Position numbers and translations under genes: made by a program
The notes under the pieces: model-generated
Seen by the model: only the letters and a program-made list of their open reading frames with translations
Database searches by the model: none
What the model was told of the DNA's origin: nothing
Part shown: one piece after another, positions 60,901 to 64,000 of the stretch
Position numbering within the stretch: the stretch's first letter is position 1
Layout of the letters: each line of letters opens with the position of its first letter
Assembly (NCBI GenBank): GCA_037179385.1
Contig: CM074193.1
Location: 44,545,082-44,609,081 of the forward strand
Direction: 5' to 3'
Origin: Holothuria scabra
Lineage: Eukaryota; Echinodermata; Holothuroidea; Aspidochirotida; Holothuriidae
DNA: 64,000 nt

Positions 60901-63130
60901 AATACAGAAGCAGACTAGCTGAATCCTGCTATTGTGATATGGGTAGCATCAAAGTATGGCGGAGGTACCAGAGACATATAGCTTTGGCATGTAGCAAAAG
61001 TTACCCTTATGAAAACAGCTTTTCCATATCAGGGTTTGGTATAATGCTTCTATTAACTATGTTCTTAATTATTTTGCCATTTATTTTCATTGTCTGAGAT
61101 GGACATCTGTATGCTGAAATTGAATACTATTATTATGTAGTAAAAAAAAAAAGAAAAACCACACACATAGGCCACAAACCTGCTGTGCACTACATGTATG
61201 TATACAAAACAATCTCCAGATTAGACTTCATACACAAGTACGTGCTGCAAACTCTTCTTTCCATCACACTTTTGATGTATCTTTATAGAATTGTCATGTA
61301 TCCAACCTTGAGAGCTGTGTATTCATTTTGTAACACAAATCTTGTTGCCTTTTTTTACACAGATTTGATCGAAGCCAAACATGGAATCATGGACCTGCTG
61401 GATGAAGAGAGCAAGGTACCTAAGGCAAACCCCAACAACTTCACACACTCTGTCCACCAGAAACACAAGAATCACTTTCGTCTTACAGTAAGTACATTTA
61501 CTGTATTTATAGATTCAGATGGATCTTACATCGTGTTCCTTTTTAGACATCAATACTCTGGTTAGTAGTGATGGACCTTACGTTCATCACTGATCTCTTC
61601 AAGAAACATTAAATGATGTAAAAAGAAGGTTTCAAGTCTTAGCTCAAATCAAATTTCGATAATACATCAGAGGGGTAAATATTCTATCCAGTTAGGTGAA
61701 ATTTCCATTAAAATCTCATGTGTGGTTCACAAGATATCAGCAGTTTAGACATGTTACATTTTCCAGATGAAGTAAACTTGAAGGAAGCAGACATGATGCC
61801 ATCTCCCAGCATTAATGAGCAGTCTTTTGTTTTGCTTTGAACTTTACATTGCTTTTCTTTGAGCAATCCCATTTAAGCCAAAAGTGGCTACATGCATAGG
61901 CATAGGAACATTACAACCTTTACCTTCCTTGAAGAGAGGTCATAATCTGATTTACATCAAGGGCATAATAAAAGGTTTGTTTCTTTTCTTTTTAATTGTG
62001 TTGCATGCAACACAATTAAAGAGAAAAGAAACAAATTTTATTATCAATGTGATCCAATCTCTGCTTAATTGTTTCAAGCTTCAAGGTTTGTCACAATTTA
62101 AAGCTGCACGTTTTGACTCAGAACTCTTCCCTAATATTGACTTTGATAGTCATTCAGTTTGCAAGGCAAACCTGTGGCAACCTTGAGAGAAAGAGTAGCT
62201 GGCAAAACTTTGTTTCACAGGAGAGCTCAAGTTTCTATGAAAAACCTGCAATAACCCATGGTAGAAACATGTCAAATCCTATGGACTGAGAATAGTTTGG
62301 TTAGAATAATATCACCATACTTTCAATATCTGTGCAATACTGTTTATTGATACTTTTAGGGTACACATCTTTAACAATGCATTCATGTTTTTTCTTCCTT
62401 AGATACCTAGGAAATCCAAGCTTACTGGCCATCGGAATTTACGAGACGATGAAGGATTCATTATTCGACATTTTGCTGGTGCTGTCTGTTATCAGACTGT
62501 GAGTCATTACCAAGATTCTTCGTTACTATAATGGTCCTAAATGGAGTGACTTAGCTGTGCTCCTAATTTTGTAAATCCCTTCATGTTATTTCAATAACTT
62601 GCTGTTAAAGCCGCTATCTTTCATTCTACTTCGTGAATTATGAAAAAAAAAAATAAAGAATAAAAAAATAACACAGCATCATTTTCTAGCAACAAAAATG
62701 AACTGTAATTACTTTTTTTTTTTGTTTTTGTGTTTTTTGTTTTGTATTTTTTCATTTCAAAATGTTTGTTTTATCACATCATGTCATTATACAGGTATAC
62801 TAGCATAACAAGATGGTGTTTAACAGTAGCCTATGTATGTTCATGGGGTGAAAGGAAGTACGTAAAAACCCTTTAGGGATAGAGAGATTGCACTTTCTAG
62901 ACCCAAGTAGAATTTATTTAAATTAACTGTAGTTTTTTTCTATTTAATTCTTCTTGGTTTCTTTCCATTTATAGAATGAATTTATTGAAAAGAACAACGA
63001 TGCCCTCCATGCATCCCTTGAAGCTATCATTCAAGAGAGTAAGGATGCATTCCTTAAGAGTCTCTTCCCAGAGAGAGCCAACAACAAAGTTCAGAAACTA
63101 ATATTTGAAAGCGTTGGGGCCAAATTTAAG
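36866..63130 (+). CDS. MYO6: Unconventional myosin-VI heavy chain, motor domain, 15 exons, 3' incomplete
   Basis: Myosin VI is the actin motor that moves toward the minus end of the filament; in animals it serves endocytosis, membrane anchoring and stereocilia. The joined exons total 1917 coding bases, exactly 639 codons, with every junction GT-AG and in frame. Visible in order: SH3-like N-terminus (about residues 5-53), P-loop GESGAGKT at 150-157, switch I NNNSSRFG at 200-207, the class-VI insert-1 region near 278-304, switch II DIAGFE at 454-459, the actin-binding helix-loop-helix region, and loop 2 near 610-630. Residue positions track vertebrate MYO6 almost one to one. Intron phases are 0,1,0,1,2,0,0,0,1,2,0,1,0,0,0. 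The start is the first ATG after an acceptor and gives the [11 protein letters not shown] opening typical of class VI. Converter, insert-2, IQ motif, SAH, coiled coil and cargo domain lie past the right edge. Two oddities: no Thr at the TEDS position and a short loop 2. Confidence 0.97.
37217..37360 (+). pseudogene. LINE 3' fragment
   Basis: After an attt microsatellite, reads [20 protein letters not shown] then stop, the usual last residues of many LINE ORF2 proteins, followed by a 3' UTR-like stretch with aaagcgccattgagtgtg and gtgctatatcaagttt. Confidence 0.72.
37376..37677. mobile_element. TTAA-flanked MITE, family K2, copy 2
   Basis: TTAA at 37372-37375 and 37678-37681. Shares with copy 1: gaaactctcaattgg-like aaaactctcaattgg, gctccttgattg, gaagcaataaac, gtgggaggggcta, agtaagaaggttgggagaat. 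Termini are more eroded than in copy 1. Confidence 0.85.
38995..39235 (+). repeat. Third copy of the inner-arm family of the 8.3-11.1 kb repeat
   Basis: ttcaaggtaaaccaagcagt, attgtcacttgattct, agagccaatcatgaaa, ggatagtctactata and cttcaagttggagtga align with 8700-8860 and with the complement of 10410-10560. Confidence 0.85.
39440..39509 (+). CDS. MYO6: MYO6 coding exon 2
   Basis: Acceptor tttgcag before 39440, donor gtaaga at 39510. Encodes residues 39-61 plus the first base of 62 ([15 protein letters not shown] region). This finishes the SH3-like fold and leads into the [16 protein letters not shown] stretch that is near-invariant in class VI. Enters in phase 0, leaves in phase 1. Confidence 0.94.
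39510..42318 (+). other. MYO6 intron 2, with minisatellite
   Basis: A 2809-base phase-1 intron. Contains a diverged minisatellite at 40208-40470 and a 28-base direct duplication (aaacaaagaaacaatcaaga start) around 41855-41910. No other gene or mobile element is recognisable. Confidence 0.8.
40208..40470 (+). repeat. Diverged minisatellite, unit about 20 bp
   Basis: Repeated ggctgagacagttttagcct-like units; a longer higher-order segment with gcatgttttgacagctgttg appears twice, about 95 bases apart. Confidence 0.9.
42319..42392 (+). CDS. MYO6: MYO6 coding exon 3
   Basis: Acceptor tatttcag, donor gtaagt. Completes Cys62 and encodes [20 protein letters not shown] and the following DAIY to residue 86, the first helices of the motor core. 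The match to class-VI myosins is almost residue for residue. Confidence 0.96.
42958..43146. mobile_element. 189-bp inverted-repeat unit
   Basis: Left cagtcggccataactggggt then ccatca is mirrored by tgatggacccca then ctaatggcggcctacag. No target duplication was found. The terminus of the 21.5-kb element occurs just to the right (43185-43212). Confidence 0.65.
44160..44503. mobile_element. Foldback MITE in MYO6 intron 3
   Basis: Ends ctgcattgtaagtatgacta and its exact complement at 44484-44503. The centre is a second, nearly perfect hairpin (ccttgtgtatttgtacatca and on, mirrored from about 44350). The sites cttccgttgta and tacaacggaag are also mirrored. It lies 130 bases upstream of exon 4. 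Confidence 0.82.
44635..44764 (+). CDS. MYO6: MYO6 coding exon 4
   Basis: Acceptor ttttcacag, donor gtaagt. Residues 87-129: [17 protein letters not shown], the conserved strand after the first motor helix, then [16 protein letters not shown]. Leaves in phase 1. The reading frame stays open leftward and past the donor for a while, but only 44635-44764 matches myosin. Confidence 0.97.
45356..45450 (+). mobile_element. SINE family S2, 3' fragment
   Basis: gagctacaactgaaaagaga, ttgactcgacttgaacaaat, tggaaactgtgtcgtaaaac and ctaacctaaccc match the right parts of 47967-48200 and 56735-56955. Confidence 0.7.
45765..45870 (+). CDS. MYO6: MYO6 coding exon 5 (P-loop)
   Basis: Acceptor ctattacag, donor gtatgt. 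Residues 130-164, with the nucleotide-binding P-loop GESGAGKT encoded at 45824-45847. Lys156 and Thr157 are the phosphate and magnesium ligands expected of an active ATPase. Phase 1 in, phase 2 out. Confidence 0.98.
46439..46595 (+). CDS. MYO6: MYO6 coding exon 6 (switch I)
   Basis: Acceptor attgacag, donor gttagt. Residues 165-217: YLTESHGQS, then [18 protein letters not shown] and switch I NNNSSRFG (codons from 46542), which closes over the ATP gamma-phosphate. All catalytic residues are intact. Leaves in phase 0. Confidence 0.98.
46858..46865 (+). repeat. 8-bp target-site duplication, left
   Basis: gcttgtag, identical to 47257-47264. Confidence 0.88.
46866..47256. mobile_element. 391-bp hAT-type MITE in MYO6 intron 6
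   Basis: Starts catggacttgtatacatgga and ends with the complement-like tccatgtataggaagtccgtg; tatacatggacagagca is exact on both sides. 8-bp duplication gcttgtag outside. The insertion point is only a few bases from the left end of another element (47262). Confidence 0.88.
47262..47633. mobile_element. 372-bp hAT-like element, family T
   Basis: Left end taggactttcacgataatc, right end gcgattattgtggcagcccta: inverted repeats with three or four mismatches. Homologous to the truncated copy at 20663. The 8 bases outside do not match cleanly, so decay or a rearrangement is likely. Confidence 0.7.
47967..48200 (+). mobile_element. tRNA-type SINE, family S2, full copy
   Basis: Contains a B-box-like gagttcaagtcc, then tggctgggtcataccgaaga, aaaatggaacctact, gtgagccacaactg, ccgacttgacttgaacaaac and a tail of actaactaac. 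It has the same layout as 56735-56955. The 5' A box is not clear. Confidence 0.78.
48527..51012. mobile_element. 2.49-kb hAT-type element in MYO6 intron 6
   Basis: Ends tagggctgtgcattttcggt and gattaaccgtcacagcccta; the duplication gtcatgat is exact on both sides (48519-48526, 51013-51020). Many ggttaacc-type motifs lie just inside both ends, typical of transposase-binding subterminal repeats. The interior holds repeat X in reverse orientation. No transposase frame is visible, so non-autonomous. Confidence 0.9.
49615..50250 (-). repeat. Repeat X, copy 2 (inside the hAT-type element)
   Basis: Reverse complement of 21955-22615 at high similarity, e.g. atgttttgctcggtgacatc, cacaactcgcgccatcgcct, gtgctaaattcaccaagaaa. 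It lies wholly inside the 48527-51012 element. Confidence 0.88.
51176..51340 (+). CDS. MYO6: MYO6 coding exon 7
   Basis: Residues 218-272: [17 protein letters not shown] and [21 protein letters not shown] chose the acceptor tgtag at 51171-51175 because it gives the two residues seen between K and VVGG in vertebrate MYO6. A second in-frame acceptor ends at 51181 and would drop Pro-Gln. Donor gtaagc at 51341, phase 0 on both sides. Confidence 0.93.
51413..51625 (+). mobile_element. SINE-like unit, family S1, copy b
   Basis: B-box-like ggttcaaatcc at 51530-51540, then cctttagtcccctcttacat and ggggaatactgtaggcatat and tctacaaccc. Located in MYO6 intron 7. Confidence 0.6.
51880..52040 (+). repeat. 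Single-arm relative of the 5.6-kb TTAA element
   Basis: ttgctgagatatta, aatttattta-ttaaa-tcaaa, tttgtggttttcttgttgaacaactcacat and atgaccttgaa follow the 5.6-kb element arm in order. Termini not found. Confidence 0.65.
52684..52764 (+). CDS. MYO6: MYO6 coding exon 8 (class-VI insert-1, first half)
   Basis: Acceptor ttttttcag, donor gtacag, 27 codons, phase 0. Residues 273-299, [19 protein letters not shown] and onward. NKETEK matches the opening of insert-1, the extra loop near the nucleotide pocket that only class-VI myosins carry. In vertebrates it slows nucleotide exchange. Confidence 0.94.
55084..55113 (+). repeat. G-rich tract in MYO6 intron 8
   Basis: Seven runs of three or more g separated by single a. 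Strong G-quadruplex potential on the coding strand, so also in the pre-mRNA. Confidence 0.85.
55890..56170 (+). pseudogene. LINE relic, short ORF2 fragment
   Basis: Reads [20 protein letters not shown] then [20 protein letters not shown] and [13 protein letters not shown], the KLxxFNV / YxSxxxSVxxYNxxxWxGN / KQASKIIG block after the catalytic domain in one LINE lineage. No catalytic box, both ends missing. Confidence 0.8.
56175..56395. mobile_element. TTAA-MITE family K2, truncated copy 3
   Basis: agctctttgattgacagc, ttgcagagta, gaagcaataaactgaggttg, tggatgaggatgagtttta and gaactgtttgaggtgagagg match 23361-23656. The left terminus is missing; the copy abuts the LINE relic. Confidence 0.8.
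56735..56955 (+). mobile_element. tRNA-type SINE, family S2, full copy
   Basis: agtttgagtcctggtcgggt with a degenerate B box, cataccgaagacttaaaaaa, tggaacctacttccatt, gtgagccacaactgaaaaag, ctcgacttgaaccag, and a tail taactaactaac. Confidence 0.78.
57021..57201 (+). CDS. MYO6: MYO6 coding exon 9 (end of insert-1)
   Basis: Acceptor cctattcag, donor gtgaga. Residues 300-359: [14 protein letters not shown] finishes insert-1, then [15 protein letters not shown], the conserved HLGNI helix of the upper 50-kDa region. Leaves in phase 1; the Gly360 codon is split. Confidence 0.95.
57333..57375 (+). mobile_element. SINE family S2, 3' tail fragment
   Basis: taggttggaaactgggccgt then aaaacctaacctaaccc, the last part of the S2 consensus only. 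In MYO6 intron 9. Confidence 0.6.
57572..57690 (+). mobile_element. SINE family S2, diverged 3' fragment
   Basis: gtgagccataaccagaaaag, tggctagagtgaattaaaca, ttggttagaaaatgagact and tactaactac follow the S2 order with many substitutions. Directly abuts the 100-bp MITE. Confidence 0.6.
57691..57790. mobile_element. 100-bp TAA-flanked MITE in MYO6 intron 9
   Basis: Ends gggcagagtcatttacctaa and ttagataagtgactctcccc are inverted repeats; TAA on both sides (57688-57690 and 57791-57793). A 3-bp TAA target fits the PIF/Harbinger superfamily. Confidence 0.78.
57982..58120 (+). CDS. MYO6: MYO6 coding exon 10 (cardiomyopathy loop, TEDS region)
   Basis: Acceptor tatctcag, donor gtaagg. Residues 360-405, [15 protein letters not shown] to LGGSKGVIK. 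This is the region with the TEDS-rule residue, 16 before the D of DALAK. By that count the position here is Gly403, not Thr. Leaves in phase 2; Lys406 is completed by the next exon. Confidence 0.94.
58393..58642 (+). CDS. MYO6: MYO6 coding exon 11 (switch II, relay helix)
   Basis: Acceptor attgacag, donor gtttgt. Residues 406-489. [17 protein letters not shown] is followed by [20 protein letters not shown] with switch II DIAGFE at 58535-58552, and [17 protein letters not shown] of the relay helix. The largest and most conserved exon in view. Phase 0 out. Confidence 0.98.
58643..60597 (+). other. MYO6 intron 11
   Basis: A 1955-base phase-0 intron with one SINE-like unit (59739-59875) and a short SINE-2-like tail near 59135-59195. 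The rest is unassigned. Confidence 0.75.
59739..59875 (+). mobile_element. SINE-like unit, family S1, copy c
   Basis: Opening acacaccaacacaaatgtgt; B-box-like gttcaagtcc at 59790-59799; then aagtcgcctcttacgaca and ggaataccgtgggcacattc. The best-preserved core of the three copies. Confidence 0.65.
60598..60670 (+). CDS. MYO6: MYO6 coding exon 12
   Basis: Acceptor acttcag, donor gtatga. Residues 490-513, [20 protein letters not shown] then QDCI, the relay-loop region with the class-[10 protein letters not shown] signature. Phase 1 out. Confidence 0.96.
61363..61487 (+). CDS. MYO6: MYO6 coding exon 13
   Basis: Acceptor tttacacag, donor gtaagt. Residues 514-555: [18 protein letters not shown], then [16 protein letters not shown], part of the lower 50-kDa actin-binding face. 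Phase 0 out. Confidence 0.96.
61488..62402 (+). repeat. MYO6 intron 13 with copy C of the 2.3-kb repeat family
   Basis: The segment 61621-61875 aligns with 2328-2580 and 26813-27060. Shared landmarks in order: the aggtttaagtc-like opening, gtgaaattt, gtgtggttcacaagatat, acattttc, gaagcaag, and agtcttttgtttt. It is a shorter, more diverged copy. The rest of the intron is unassigned. Confidence 0.7.
62403..62498 (+). CDS. MYO6: MYO6 coding exon 14
   Basis: Acceptor ttccttag, donor gtgagt, 32 codons, phase 0. Residues 556-587: [19 protein letters not shown] then [23 protein letters not shown] is the standard strand before loop 2 in all myosins. Confidence 0.97.
62975..63130 (+). CDS. MYO6: MYO6 coding exon 15 (loop 2), last exon in window
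   Basis: Acceptor catttatag, donor gtgaac, 52 codons, phase 0. Residues 588-639: [17 protein letters not shown], then the loop-2 segment [10 protein letters not shown] and SVGAKFK. Against vertebrate MYO6 as I know it, loop 2 is about six residues shorter. The next expected segment (TQL...LL, then the SH1 helix) is not in the remaining 870 bases. Confidence 0.95.
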
Positions 63131-64000
63131 GTGAACATTGTAATGAACAACTGAAAAAGTGTTTAAGGTCAAAATAGTTTCCAGAGTGTCCTGTAATGGC
63201 AGTTATAAATTATACACATTCTACTGCATCATTTGTCATGAATTTCAATTAATATAACTCTATGTAACTCTTGGTATGTATATAACAGATTTCAGTTCTT
63301 ATATGATTTTGTCTGGATGTCAAATTGATGATCAAGTATGTTGTATTAATGCTGGGTACTTCATTCCTGGGGTCATATTGCAAAATTCTTGGTACAAGAT
63401 ATGTTGTGAAGGGTGACCTGGAAACTCTTGTTAACAGAATGTGTTGGCAAAGGGTGACCTTGTGATAAATTGTACTTGGAATTTGAACTTGTTGGTTGTA
63501 TGTACATACAACAGAAGAGATCCCAACCTTCCCAGCTTTGCTAGAAGGCTCCAGGAGATGGAGTTGAAGTCCCAGCATTATGACAATACATAAATTCCTG
63601 ACAGATTTTCTCTTGCTGCTAGCAAATGTTGAATGAAACCTGTGGTCATGTTTTTTTGTGCATCTTCTTTCATGCAAAAACTCCATTTGACTTAAGGACA
63701 ATGCATAGTATTTTCCAAGCACTGTATAGCGTAAAGGTAAGTGTGCTAGCAATTCCTGACCATGCCTTCTGTGCCTGTTAGTGCTAGCATAGGTGCTGTC
63801 AGCAGCTTGGGTGTCAGCCCTATCCTGATTGTGTAGTTAGACATCTTCAGTAACACGTAATTCATGCATTTTGCTCAGCAGTATGAAGGTATCTTTGTCA
63901 ATGATCATCTCCTCTCCCCTCTGCCAGCATATCCTCCCTGATTTTAATTTATCAATGATGTCAGCTTTGTCACCTTGTAGACGTAATATTTCAAGAAGTG
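63131..64000 (+). other. MYO6 intron 15, partial
   Basis: No exon matching the next myosin segment (TQL..LLDKL, then the IRCIKPN block) can be found here in any frame, so the intron continues past the right edge. An open minus-strand frame in this stretch resembles nothing. Confidence 0.75.

Noticed and set aside
63249..63752. 167-residue minus-strand open frame
   Set aside because: Lies in the MYO6 intron on the opposite strand, has no recognisable motif and looks like chance.

Overview
The window reads as genomic DNA of a metazoan, most likely a marine invertebrate deuterostome. An echinoderm is my best guess and a sea cucumber is possible, but the sequence does not settle it. The DNA is AT-rich, the genes have GT-AG introns of 0.3 to 4.6 kb, and it is packed with short inverted-repeat transposons, SINE-like units, broken LINEs and microsatellites. 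There are no bacterial features: no operons, ribosome binding sites or CRISPR arrays. Most longer open frames are chance or repeat-derived.

The only convincing host gene is an unconventional myosin of class VI (MYO6), plus strand. It starts at an ATG at 36866 and runs off the right edge. Fifteen coding exons can be joined without a frame error (36866-63130). They give 639 residues of motor domain: the SH3-like N-terminus, the P-loop (GESGAGKT), switch I (NNNSSRFG), the class-VI insert-1 region and switch II (DIAGFE), up to just after loop 2. The rest of the motor, the converter with insert-2, the IQ motifs, the tail and the cargo-binding domain lie beyond 64000. An acceptor at 36830 implies at least one further non-coding 5' exon.

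The left 36 kb is intergenic or repeat territory. Main landmarks are: a repeat at 2.3-3.7 kb split by other DNA compared with an intact copy at 26.8 kb; a TTAA-flanked inverted-repeat element at 5.58-6.15 kb; a large imperfect inverted repeat at 8.3-11.1 kb; a foldback hAT-type element with 340-bp arms and an 8-bp target duplication at 11576-12541; two LINE relics tail to tail near 13.7 kb, one of them invaded by three separate hAT-type elements (13842-18708, 18750-18903, 19304-19682); a further inverted-repeat element at 21.5-23.2 kb; TTAA-flanked MITEs at 23.4 and 24.7 kb; a LINE relic at 28.0-29.0 kb; and a 205-bp pure ACAGT array at 35.0 kb.

The MYO6 introns carry the same families: TTAA MITE copies, SINEs, LINE fragments, a 2.49-kb hAT-type element in intron 6 and a 100-bp TAA-flanked MITE in intron 9. 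No transposase gene is recognisable, so these elements look non-autonomous. The most useful new material is the set of precisely bounded elements, their nesting order, and an apparent loss of the TEDS-rule threonine in this myosin VI.
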